Below, piece by piece: positions 1 through 5,953 of a DNA stretch of 7,663 nt (the first letter of the stretch is position 1; every line of letters begins with the position of its first letter). This DNA comes from an uncultured Ruminococcus sp. (lineage in GTDB: Bacteria; Bacillota; Clostridia; Oscillospirales; Ruminococcaceae). A program made the position numbers and the translations under genes. The stretch covers positions 1-7,663 of the forward strand of contig NZ_CAMHRZ010000162.1 in assembly GCF_946187255.1 (NCBI RefSeq), written 5' to 3'. The notes under the pieces were generated by a model. The model was given only the letters and a program-made list of their open reading frames with translations. It did no database searches and was not told the DNA's origin.

Positions 1-167
1 ATTATTCTTATATTAGATAAAAAAGCGGTGAAATCTTCAACATATCCGAAAAGCCCTAAAAACGCAATATTTGCAAGGCTGCTCGCAAAAAATGATAAGT
101 CGTCATCTTTCTTATATGGTATAATTTCATATATAAGCCACAACAATTTTTGAACAGGAAAATTCAT
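1..167 (-). CDS. Possible 5' end of a leftward hypothetical gene (partial, runs off left edge)
   Basis: A minus-strand frame starts at an ATG at 167-165 and stays open for 55 codons to the window edge. The peptide begins MNFPVQKLLWLIYEIIPYKK and continues with an acidic triplet (DDD) and then a stretch rich in F, L, A and G. It matches no family that I recognise. Against it: no convincing Shine-Dalgarno sequence lies upstream of the ATG, the DNA is very AT-rich, and the opposite strand is also open over much of the same stretch, so chance cannot be excluded. In its favour, a gene divergent from the xylanase with a gap of about 96 bp would be an ordinary arrangement. The sequence left of the window would settle it. 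Confidence 0.3.
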   Translation of the reverse strand, partial: MNFPVQKLLWLIYEIIPYKKDDDLSFFASSLANIAFLGLFGYVEDFTAFLSNIRI

Positions 168-177
168 TTATACCATA
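115..177. repeat. 10-bp perfect inverted repeat with 43-bp spacer upstream of the xylanase
   Basis: TATGGTATAA at 115-124 is repeated as its exact reverse complement, TTATACCATA, at 168-177. The centres are 53 bp apart, close to five helical turns. Each arm contains a TGnTATAA element resembling an extended -10, and the two point towards each other. It could be a pair of binding sites for a regulator, a weak RNA stem, or a chance match in AT-rich DNA. Confidence 0.45.
117..125 (+). promoter_or_regulatory. Candidate extended -10 promoter for the xylanase gene
   Basis: TGGTATAAT carries a perfect TATAAT hexamer (120-125) with the TGn extension of extended -10 promoters. No good -35 lies 16-18 bp upstream. 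Transcription would start near 132, leaving a leader of about 130 nt before the ATG at 264. A weaker alternative is TTGATA at 196-201 followed after only 15 bp by TATCAA at 217-222. If the leftward frame at 1-167 is a real gene, the extended -10 lies inside it and the alternative becomes more attractive. Confidence 0.3.
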
Positions 178-250
178 GCTTTTTAAGGTAAAATATTGAT
201 ACCGCAGAGAGCATCATATCAATGACCGATAAACAACACAAAGATCATCA

Positions 251-258
251 GAGGTGAT
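251..258 (+). promoter_or_regulatory. Ribosome binding site of the xylanase gene
   Basis: GAGGTGAT is complementary to the 3' end of 16S rRNA (AUCACCUC) and its GAGG core ends 9 nt before the ATG at 264, which fixes that start. Bases 244-249 (ATCATC) can pair with 253-258 (GGTGAT, one G-U pair) around a 3-nt loop, so the site could sit in a small, weak hairpin. Confidence 0.8.
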
Positions 259-263
259 ATATA

Positions 264-1445
264 ATGAAAAGACAGATCGCTGCAATGATATGTACCGCTC
301 TTCTCCTGACAGGCTGCGGTACGGGTACCGTGAAGGACGAGTCAAAGGCACAGGGCGGCAACTCCGCAGCGGAAACACAGTCCAAGCAGGACGAGGCGGT
401 TTTCCCTTCAAAGACTGCTGAATATCCTTCTTTAAAAGAAGTGTTCGCAGATGATTTCTATGTGGGCACCTGCGTTTCGGCATACCAGATAAGCGACCAC
501 GACTATATCAATCTTATAAAGGAACAGTTCAGCAGCATCACCTGCGAAAACGAGATGAAGCCTGATTCGCTCCTCGATAAGGAAACTACCCTTTCGGATA
601 TCGAAAAGTATAGGGAATCCCCTGCTGTGCATTTTGACAGCTGCATCGATCAGCTGGAATTTGCAAAGGAAAACGGTATAAAAATGCGCGGGCATACCCT
701 TGTGTGGTATTCCCAGACACCCGAATGGCTGTTCTACAAGGATTACGATACCTCAGGTGAGCTTGCCGACCGCGAGCTGATGCTCAAGCGCATGGAGAAC
801 TATATCAAGAGCGTTTTTGAATGGGCAGACAGCGAATATCCCGGACTTTTCTACGCATGGGACGTTGTTAACGAGGCTGCGGCGGATGACCGTTCCGCAA
901 AGCGCGACTGCCTGTGGTTACAGACTATCGGTGATGACTACATTGAGAAGGCATTCGAGTACGCAAGGAAATATCAGCCCGAAGGCGTGAAGCTGTACTA
1001 CAACGACTACAACGCTTTCCAGTTCAACAAGCAGATGGCGATACTGGAATTCCTGAAACCTGTGGCAGAAGCAGGCAATATCGACGGTGTGGGTATGCAG
1101 TCACATATAGGCACCTGGTGCGATACCGAGATGTATGCGGAAGCAGTAAGGCGCTACAACAGGGAGCTGGGCGTGGAGATATCCATCACCGAGCTTGATA
1201 TATCCAAAGACAACACCGACGACTGGGAGGAAAAGCAGGGCGAGTACACGGAGCGGTATATGTCCAAGATACTCGAACTCAAAGACGAGGGCATCCCGAT
1301 ACCCAGCTTTACGGTGTGGGGCTTGACGGACGCTGTAAGCTGGAAAAAGCAGGATATGCCTCTGCTGTTCTCCATCAGCTTCAAGGCAAAGCCCGCATTT
1401 TACGGACTTATCAAGGCGAAAGACCCTTCTATTGCAGAAGAATAA
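264..1445 (+). CDS. GH10 endo-1,4-beta-xylanase, predicted lipoprotein
   Basis: This 393-aa protein should hydrolyse internal beta-1,4 links of xylan at the outer face of the cell membrane. Residues 1-18 form a lipoprotein signal peptide with lipobox LTGC, so Cys18 should be lipidated. A flexible Gly/Ser/Gln/Lys-rich linker runs to about residue 52, and the rest is one GH10 barrel. Visible signature residues are ENEMK (95-99), GHTLVW (143-148), WDVVNE with acid/base Glu204, GMQSH (277-281), ITELD with nucleophile Glu310, and VWGLTD..SW (351-360). There is no carbohydrate-binding module and no dockerin. Tyr149 follows the GHTLVW motif, where many GH10 enzymes have His. The gene stands alone between a leader region and a strong terminator. 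Family and catalytic competence look secure; the exact substrate (arabinoxylan, glucuronoxylan or soluble oligomers) cannot be read from sequence. Confidence 0.95.
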   Translation: MKRQIAAMICTALLLTGCGTGTVKDESKAQGGNSAAETQSKQDEAVFPSKTAEYPSLKEVFADDFYVGTCVSAYQISDHDYINLIKEQFSSITCENEMKPDSLLDKETTLSDIEKYRESPAVHFDSCIDQLEFAKENGIKMRGHTLVWYSQTPEWLFYKDYDTSGELADRELMLKRMENYIKSVFEWADSEYPGLFYAWDVVNEAAADDRSAKRDCLWLQTIGDDYIEKAFEYARKYQPEGVKLYYNDYNAFQFNKQMAILEFLKPVAEAGNIDGVGMQSHIGTWCDTEMYAEAVRRYNRELGVEISITELDISKDNTDDWEEKQGEYTERYMSKILELKDEGIPIPSFTVWGLTDAVSWKKQDMPLLFSISFKAKPAFYGLIKAKDPSIAEE

Positions 1446-1452
1446 TGACAAA

Positions 1453-1482
1453 ACGGGCGGAAGTTCATCGACTTCCGCCCGT
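1453..1482. terminator. Bidirectional intrinsic terminator between xylanase and XRE regulator genes
   Basis: ACGGGCGGAAGT (1453-1464) pairs perfectly with ACTTCCGCCCGT (1471-1482) around a 6-nt loop, a 12-bp GC-rich stem. It is followed by cgttatattt on the plus strand and by TTTGTCATT on the minus strand. It sits 7 bp after the xylanase stop and 25 bp beyond the stop of the convergent regulator gene, so it can serve both. Confidence 0.9.
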
Positions 1483-1507
1483 CGTTATATTTACGGTATG
1501 CGTGGTA

Positions 1508-2617
1508 TTATCTGCTTATCTTTTCTCTCAGCTTCTCCATCAGCTTTTCAAAGCGTGCATTGCCTTCAAAAGTTTCACAGAACCTGTTTTCGGGGCTTAC
1601 GATGATATGGTATATACTGTCATAAGCCGTATCGGGAATGTTTTTGTGGATGTATCCCCGATTATCAACAAGTTCGGATAGCCAGCAGGGTGCAAACCTT
1701 TCTCCGTCAGGGCGTGTCTCAAAGCTGTCCGCGTGAGAGTAGGCGGCTTCAAGCATTTCAAGCGCCTTTTCCTCATCGCCAAGCTTCAAAAAATACACCG
1801 CCTGCATTGCGGAATTCACCGCCAGTATACAGTGGAAATAGTTGGGCTTGCCGCCCGTTACCAGCTTTATCACAGCATCGTCAGCTTTGAGTATCTCGAT
1901 CTTCTGTGCGGGAGAGTATTCATCGTCACATGATATGTTCCGGAACATATTGTGCATCATGTGGGTTAAACTCCGCAGAAGTGTTGACTGCCTTTGTGCA
2001 AGGGCTTCTTTCCCCTCATAAAGCTCGCCCGCAAACATTTCTCGCGTGCAGGTAATATTTGGCAGTGACATGACCATATCCCTTGCCTTTTCCTTGTCGT
2101 TCAGATAATGTAAATAATGGTAGATAAGCACCTGCTTGGGAAAGCTGCTGTCATCGGCAGGCTTGCAGTATCTCAGCGCCCGTTCGCACAGGGATACTAT
2201 CTCATCCGATATCTCCTTTTTCTGCTCATCCGTTTCCGCCTTGCCCTGAGCAAAATAATAGTCCTGCAAAGCGGCAGCGAGATTTGTGAGCAGTTGGGGC
2301 TGGTTGGGATAAATTTTCAGCTGTTCCCTGAGATATTTTGCCGTACTCTCCGCATCGCCCTGTTCCTGATATTTACGGATATGCTTTAATATCCTTTCTA
2401 TCTCTTCCTCCCTGCGATCTATGTCCACACCCAGCAGATGATCTGTGGTCACATCAAAAAAGTTCGCAAGGGCAGGCAGCTGAGATATATCGGGGGCAGT
2501 TCTGCCATTCTCCCACTGGCTCACCGCCCGTGAGGTTATGCCCAGCGCCTCCGCCAGCTGTTCCTGTGTAATGTCCTTCTCCCGCCGCAGCTGTCTGATG
2601 GTTTCTCCTATCGTCAT
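1508..2617 (-). CDS. XRE-family transcriptional regulator with TPR-like C-terminal region
   Basis: This is a 369-aa DNA-binding regulator. Residues 5-60 form an XRE (Cro/C1-type) helix-turn-helix with the typical ITQEQLAEALGIT and AVSQWENGRTAPD elements. From about residue 70 the protein is helical, with TPR-like segments such as LGDEEKALEMLEAAY (279-293). That layout is common in clostridial regulators that sense a ligand or partner through the C-terminal part, but the ligand here is unknown. The frame is open to a GTG at 2626, but that codon overlaps the Shine-Dalgarno AAGGAG (2631-2626). The ATG at 2617 lies 8 nt after it and is the better start. The gene follows the ATP-grasp gene by 122 bp on the same strand with no strong terminator between, so read-through and its own promoter are both possible. 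Confidence 0.9.
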   Translation of the reverse strand: MTIGETIRQLRREKDITQEQLAEALGITSRAVSQWENGRTAPDISQLPALANFFDVTTDHLLGVDIDRREEEIERILKHIRKYQEQGDAESTAKYLREQLKIYPNQPQLLTNLAAALQDYYFAQGKAETDEQKKEISDEIVSLCERALRYCKPADDSSFPKQVLIYHYLHYLNDKEKARDMVMSLPNITCTREMFAGELYEGKEALAQRQSTLLRSLTHMMHNMFRNISCDDEYSPAQKIEILKADDAVIKLVTGGKPNYFHCILAVNSAMQAVYFLKLGDEEKALEMLEAAYSHADSFETRPDGERFAPCWLSELVDNRGYIHKNIPDTAYDSIYHIIVSPENRFCETFEGNARFEKLMEKLREKISR

Positions 2618-2625
2618 GATGATCA

Positions 2626-2631
2626 CTCCTT
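2626..2631 (-). promoter_or_regulatory. Ribosome binding site that fixes the start of the XRE regulator
   Basis: AAGGAG on the minus strand lies 8 nt before the ATG at 2617-2615. It overlaps the upstream in-frame GTG at 2626-2624, which rules that codon out as the likely start. Confidence 0.8.
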
Positions 2632-2654
2632 GTCATGTTCAAAAGCGCCTTTGC

Positions 2655-2672
2655 TGAGTATAGGATAACTCA
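2655..2672 (-). promoter_or_regulatory. Candidate -10 and overlapping operator-like dyad of the XRE regulator gene
   Basis: A minus-strand TATACT (2662-2657, 5 of 6 to the -10 consensus) lies about 40 bp before the regulator start. It has no good -35 at normal spacing. It is embedded in the dyad TGAGT-N8-ACTCA (2655-2672). An 18-bp dyad over a -10 is a typical place for an XRE repressor to act on its own gene. Five-base arms are short, so this is a suggestion only. Confidence 0.3.
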
Positions 2673-2739
2673 TTTCACGGCATTGGGCAAGGAAGTATCT
2701 GCGCAGTGGGGGTACAGCACTGCTTTGATGAACCGCAAA

Positions 2740-3756
2740 CTAAGGCATAACTATAAAGCCCGCCACATCGCCCACACGCACATCGTGAAGACCTTGCTTT
2801 ATCGCAGCCGTGTCGATATCATCACCGAAAGCGCGGCACACTGCCAGCTGCGGGAAGTTCACGCCCACAGCATCCGCCTTGTAGCACCCGCCAGCCATAC
2901 GGGTGTTTATCTCCATGAAAACGTGCTCGCCGTTCAGGGGGCGCAGCTGGATATTATAGGGATATTCGATGACCACCTTTTCGGAAATACGCTCCGCCGT
3001 TTCGATGAACTCTTTGTCAAAGCGCAGTGCTGTGATATGCCTGTCCACCTTGCATCGTGGCACAGCGATGAGTCCTCCCGCTGTTCTCATGCAGTCTATG
3101 CTTATCTCGGGCTCGCTAAGATAGGGCATCACCACTGTGGGGTAAATGCGGCTGCGGCTTTTAAGGTCGGCTAAGTAGGCTGTAAGGCTTATATCTTCGG
3201 GCATAGACTTTGGCGCATCATCGTCGTAAAGTCTGCGGTAGGTCACACCGCCCTCGTCACGGTCGGCTTTCACGCAGACCTTGTGCTGTACACCATACTT
3301 TTCTTTCAGTGCGCGGTATGCCTCCTCAAAGCCCTCAACGGTGGTTATGCGGTACATCTCAGGAGTGGGGCAAAGTCCGTTCTCCCGCATGAACAGGCAG
3401 GACTTCATCTTGCTGTCCAGCATATCATTCTGTTCGGTGTTGCTGTCCGATGTGACCTTTGTGCCGACTGCTTCAAAATCAGCGATATGCTTAACTACAT
3501 CCGCACGCCAGCGCTTGGGGAAAAATACATCCACTTCATGCTGTCTGCAAAAATCCAGCGCCCATGCAACGTATTCCTCACCATTGACTCCTCTCGGTTC
3601 GGTATACCTTTCATCCGCCGCCGCACCGAACACAAAGTCCTCCACCTTTGCGGTGGCGATGATATAATTCCGTTCATCCCTGCGCAGCAGCTCGATAAAA
3701 TTGTAAGCCTGACTGAACCAGTGATTGAACCAGATTACTCTTTTTCCGTTTTTCAT
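2740..3756 (-). CDS. ATP-grasp domain protein, probable ATP-dependent ligase
   Basis: This 338-aa soluble protein has the layout of ATP-grasp carboxylate-amine/thiol ligases, which activate a carboxylate as acyl phosphate and join it to a nucleophile. Residues 1-105 form a Rossmann-like N-terminal part (KRVIWFNHW at 5-13). DSKMKSCLFMRENGLCPTP (114-132) matches the segment leading into the ATP-grasp fold. KVCVKADRDEGG (159-170) supplies the ATP-binding lysine, probably Lys163, and a Gly-rich loop. VVMPYLSEPEISID (208-221) is the hinge strand. MEINTRMAGG (281-290) carries the Mg-binding Glu282 and Asn284 and the phosphate-contacting Arg286. Substrates are unknown. The ATG follows a GGGGAG site by 7 nt and lies only 15 bp after the membrane-protein gene, so the two are almost surely co-transcribed. 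Roles in amino-acid, cofactor, peptide or cell-surface chemistry remain open. Confidence 0.88.
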   Translation of the reverse strand: MKNGKRVIWFNHWFSQAYNFIELLRRDERNYIIATAKVEDFVFGAAADERYTEPRGVNGEEYVAWALDFCRQHEVDVFFPKRWRADVVKHIADFEAVGTKVTSDSNTEQNDMLDSKMKSCLFMRENGLCPTPEMYRITTVEGFEEAYRALKEKYGVQHKVCVKADRDEGGVTYRRLYDDDAPKSMPEDISLTAYLADLKSRSRIYPTVVMPYLSEPEISIDCMRTAGGLIAVPRCKVDRHITALRFDKEFIETAERISEKVVIEYPYNIQLRPLNGEHVFMEINTRMAGGCYKADAVGVNFPQLAVCRAFGDDIDTAAIKQGLHDVRVGDVAGFIVMP

Positions 3757-3771
3757 TAATACTCTCCCCCG

Positions 3772-5397
3772 TTACAGCGTCATGCTGTCAAAAAATTCAT
3801 TCCTGCCGTCCTTGTCCCTGGCGGTGATCATTAATCCCCTGACTTTGTCATTTGATAACACAGGGTCGCATTTATATGAAAGTTCACAGCCCTGCTTGAT
3901 AAGACATTCTATCCTGGTATCGCAGGAATCCTTGAAATCCGCCAGTGAAGGATGAAGAGTGATGCTGTTTTCCTCAGACTGTTCTCCGCCGCACTCAAAG
4001 GGTGTCAGCATCACGGTGCGGCGTTCATCTTCTTTATATGCGTAAAATGCCTCGTAATGATCCATCCAGTCGGAATAAGGGTTTATGCCCTCATAAGCCG
4101 CCTGCACCGGTGAAACATCTTCGCCGCGAACCGTGACGGAAAAGCCGTCATCATCGTAATCGCCAAAACTGCCGTATCCCGTTATGGTATAAGCGGGCTG
4201 ACCGTCAAGGCTGTGGTATACTTTCACGGTGTCAGCATGGAAGAAGTCAAACACATTTTCCTTTTCCACACCAAAGTCCTCCGCATATTCCTCCAGCCTT
4301 TTTCGGATAGTTTCACGCGTCCGATCCGACGGGTGCTGAAAATCTTCCAGACATTTCCTGAGGTCCTCATCATCGGCACCCTTGCTAAGCTCAAAATGCG
4401 CCTCCCAGCCGTAAACTTCGGAATTGTAGCTACCACAGCCTTTAGAGTCATCCAAATCCGAGTCATACTCAGCGAAACGCCTTTCTATCCAGAATTCAAG
4501 CTCCTTCTGCGAAGTTTGCGACCACTCGTTGATGTAGTAGCGCTGTCCGCCGCCGAAAAATTCAAAGTAATCGAACTGATAGCTTATCGCAAAACAGCTG
4601 TGGGGGAAGTGCCTTTCTCCGCGATGTACCGCATCCCAGTAATAGTTATTCGTAAAAGCTTGGTATTCCTCCGCTACCATATCGCAGGAGAACACATAGT
4701 CGGTGCAGGCAAGGAGTGATACAGGGCTTTCGCTGCCGTTTTTCACACGTTCAAGCACGTCCTTTGGTATCATATCGAGAAATACATCGCTTACCCCTCC
4801 TCGGCGCAGCAGCCACAGAAGATAGCAGGCAATGGGCAGCGCACAGTATTCCTGTATCTCATCCCTTTCATTATCGGGGATCACTTCGGGGATATCTCCG
4901 CGATAGTATTCCTTGACGGCAGCATCCCATGCCCATTTCGCCTTATCGCATTCAAAATTCTCGATCTTGTAAGCTGCACTGCCGTTGTACTTTATACTGT
5001 TGTATGAGATCTTATCGGCGTGTTTTCCGAGGAAGTACGCACCCAGACCTATCATCGCGTCCGCCAGGAATATCAAGCCGTAAATAAGAGGCTCGCCATT
5101 CGCCCCCATTGTGACCACCATTGCCATCATGCCCGTTCCCACGATGAAAAGCCGCATGAGCATATTTGAGGCAAATACCAGCTTCTTTCCTAGAAAAAGC
5201 CTTGCCATCCCGCCGAAACTAACTGCGATCAGCAGCATGAACATGAGCAGCGCCGCAGCCACCATAGATAAAGGACTCAGCGGATCGTTTCCCTTAGCGG
5301 GATCGACCGTTGCTCCGATAACAGCTACACAAGCCATTATCTCAAAGGTCGCAAGGATGCTGTACATGATCTTTTGAAGTATGTTCAAAAATCTCAT
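3772..5397 (-). CDS. Four-helix membrane protein with large soluble domain, function unknown
   Basis: I do not recognise the function of this 541-aa protein. Four hydrophobic segments at about residues 10-30, 44-65, 81-99 and 103-124 predict an N-terminal membrane part. A soluble region of over 400 residues follows, rich in Asp, Glu, Tyr and Phe. Within it, about residues 155-255 (KWAWDAAV ... YLLWLLRRGGVSD ... EEYQAFTNNYYWD) recall, from memory only, small uncharacterised bacterial domains of the DUF7832 kind. Residues 270-340 are rich in aromatics and Gly. The frame stays open to a TTG at 5421, but AAGGAG at 5411-5406 lies 8 nt before the ATG at 5397, which is taken as the start. It is the first gene after a clear promoter and is followed 15 bp later by the ATP-grasp gene, which suggests they work together. 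Confidence 0.85.
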   Translation of the reverse strand: MRFLNILQKIMYSILATFEIMACVAVIGATVDPAKGNDPLSPLSMVAAALLMFMLLIAVSFGGMARLFLGKKLVFASNMLMRLFIVGTGMMAMVVTMGANGEPLIYGLIFLADAMIGLGAYFLGKHADKISYNSIKYNGSAAYKIENFECDKAKWAWDAAVKEYYRGDIPEVIPDNERDEIQEYCALPIACYLLWLLRRGGVSDVFLDMIPKDVLERVKNGSESPVSLLACTDYVFSCDMVAEEYQAFTNNYYWDAVHRGERHFPHSCFAISYQFDYFEFFGGGQRYYINEWSQTSQKELEFWIERRFAEYDSDLDDSKGCGSYNSEVYGWEAHFELSKGADDEDLRKCLEDFQHPSDRTRETIRKRLEEYAEDFGVEKENVFDFFHADTVKVYHSLDGQPAYTITGYGSFGDYDDDGFSVTVRGEDVSPVQAAYEGINPYSDWMDHYEAFYAYKEDERRTVMLTPFECGGEQSEENSITLHPSLADFKDSCDTRIECLIKQGCELSYKCDPVLSNDKVRGLMITARDKDGRNEFFDSMTL

Positions 5398-5405
5398 ATT
5401 CCCAT

Positions 5406-5411
5406 CTCCTT
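5406..5411 (-). promoter_or_regulatory. Ribosome binding site that fixes the start of the membrane protein
   Basis: AAGGAG on the minus strand is 8 nt upstream of the ATG at 5397-5395. The longer in-frame TTG at 5421 lies upstream of this site and close to the predicted transcription start, so it is unlikely to be used. Confidence 0.8.
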
Positions 5412-5426
5412 TACATAACAAGTCTT

Positions 5427-5455
5427 ATTATATCACATTGCCGCACAAAAGTAAA
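5427..5455 (-). promoter_or_regulatory. SigA-type promoter of the membrane protein/ATP-grasp genes
   Basis: On the minus strand TTTACT (5455-5450, 4 of 6 to TTGACA) is followed after 17 bp by a perfect TATAAT (5432-5427) with a TGn extension. Transcription should start near 5420, giving a short leader of about 23 nt before the ATG at 5397. Confidence 0.75.
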
Positions 5456-5470
5456 GGCGCAGCGTTTATG

Positions 5471-5499
5471 TTGACATCGCGGCATACTTCTGTTATAAT
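5471..5499 (+). promoter_or_regulatory. Perfect-consensus SigA promoter of the pyrophosphatase-like gene
   Basis: TTGACA (5471-5476), a 17-bp spacer and TATAAT (5494-5499) match the housekeeping consensus at every position, and TGT precedes the -10 as an extended element. Transcription should start near 5506, about 30 nt before the ATG. Only 15 bp separate this -35 from the -35 of the leftward promoter. This predicts strong, constitutive expression unless a regulator blocks it; no clear operator palindrome is seen between the two. Confidence 0.9.
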
Positions 5500-5537
5500 C
5501 TTTAGTAGCTGATAATGCATTTTAAAGGAGGTTCGGA

Positions 5538-5861
5538 ATGATCGGAAATATTGTGACAGTTACGGTAGACAGACCGCTGGGAAGCTATCACCCGGAGTAC
5601 AAGGATATGTATTATCCCATCAACTACGGCTATATCAAAGGCATCATCGCCCCCGACGGTGAGGAACAGGATGCCTACATTCTGGGCGTTGATGAGCCTG
5701 TTGAGCGTTTTACGGGAAAGATCATCGCGATAGTTCACCGTTTTGATGACGTGGAAGAAAAATGGGTGGTATGCCCCGAAGATGCATCGTACACAAAGGA
5801 AGAGATAGCTGAGCTGATAAGATTTCAGGAAAAATTCTTTCAGTCGGAAATAATAATGTAG
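5538..5861 (+). CDS. Short inorganic pyrophosphatase-like protein
   Basis: This 107-aa protein resembles the core of family I (soluble) inorganic pyrophosphatase, which hydrolyses PPi to phosphate, but family members are usually about 165-180 aa. MYYPINYGYI (24-33) corresponds to the MFYPCNYGYI core of the E. coli enzyme with both active-site tyrosines (Tyr26, Tyr30). DGEEQD (40-45) matches the metal-binding DGDxxD with the middle Asp changed to Glu. DDVEEKWVV (70-78) retains an Asp and Lys75, with Glu73 in place of a second Asp. The N-terminal Lys/Glu residues and C-terminal Tyr-Lys pair of the long enzymes have no counterpart. The start is fixed by AAAGGAGG (5524-5531), 6 nt before the ATG. 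Short proteins like this are, from memory, widespread in Clostridia and annotated as pyrophosphatase; activity is unproven. The gene is monocistronic, between a consensus promoter and a terminator. Confidence 0.82.
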   Translation: MIGNIVTVTVDRPLGSYHPEYKDMYYPINYGYIKGIIAPDGEEQDAYILGVDEPVERFTGKIIAIVHRFDDVEEKWVVCPEDASYTKEEIAELIRFQEKFFQSEIIM

Positions 5862-5891
5862 ACTTTGTTTTTTCAATATAACAAGCAAAAT

Positions 5892-5918
5892 GCCCCGAAG
5901 CCGTAAAGACTTCGGGGC
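5892..5918. terminator. Bidirectional intrinsic terminator between the pyrophosphatase-like and permease genes
   Basis: GCCCCGAAG (5892-5900) pairs with CTTCGGGGC (5910-5918) around a 9-nt loop. The minus-strand exit reads ATTTTGCTTGTT, a fair U-tract for the permease operon; the plus-strand exit, TGTATTGTTCT, is weaker. The hairpin lies 30 bp after one stop and 35 bp after the other in the 92-bp gap between two convergent genes. Confidence 0.85.
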
Positions 5919-5953
5919 TGTATTGTTCTATGAGTATAACACCGGTATCGGTA

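Noticed and set aside
1..153. Plus-strand frame open from the left edge to a TGA at 151-153, possibly the end of an upstream gene
   Set aside because: Its composition is Lys/Ser/Asn-rich and not protein-like, and it overlaps the minus-strand ATG frame, which looks slightly better. Neither is secure.
1446..1507. A peptide-pheromone gene next to the XRE/TPR-type regulator, as in RRNPP systems
   Set aside because: The space downstream of the regulator holds only the terminator hairpin; no small secreted peptide frame was found.
2623..2673. 16-codon minus-strand reading frame whose stop overlaps the regulator's Shine-Dalgarno site (leader peptide?)
   Set aside because: It has no ribosome binding site, and its ATG lies upstream of the start expected from the candidate -10 at 2657-2662. 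A chance frame is the simplest reading.
2703..2723. Stem GCAGTG/CACTGC between the ATP-grasp and regulator genes as a terminator
   Set aside because: The stem has only six pairs with a 9-nt loop and no U-tract follows on the minus strand.
2635..3174. 179-codon plus-strand frame opposite the ATP-grasp gene
   Set aside because: It lies antisense to a gene with clear ATP-grasp motifs, lacks recognisable domains and has no good ribosome binding site; it is a shadow frame.
4213..4719. 168-codon plus-strand frame opposite the membrane-protein gene
   Set aside because: It is antisense to a well-supported gene and has no ribosome binding site or family features.
5862..5880. T-rich run directly after the pyrophosphatase-like gene as its own terminator
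   Set aside because: No stable hairpin precedes it, while a proper stem lies at 5892-5918.
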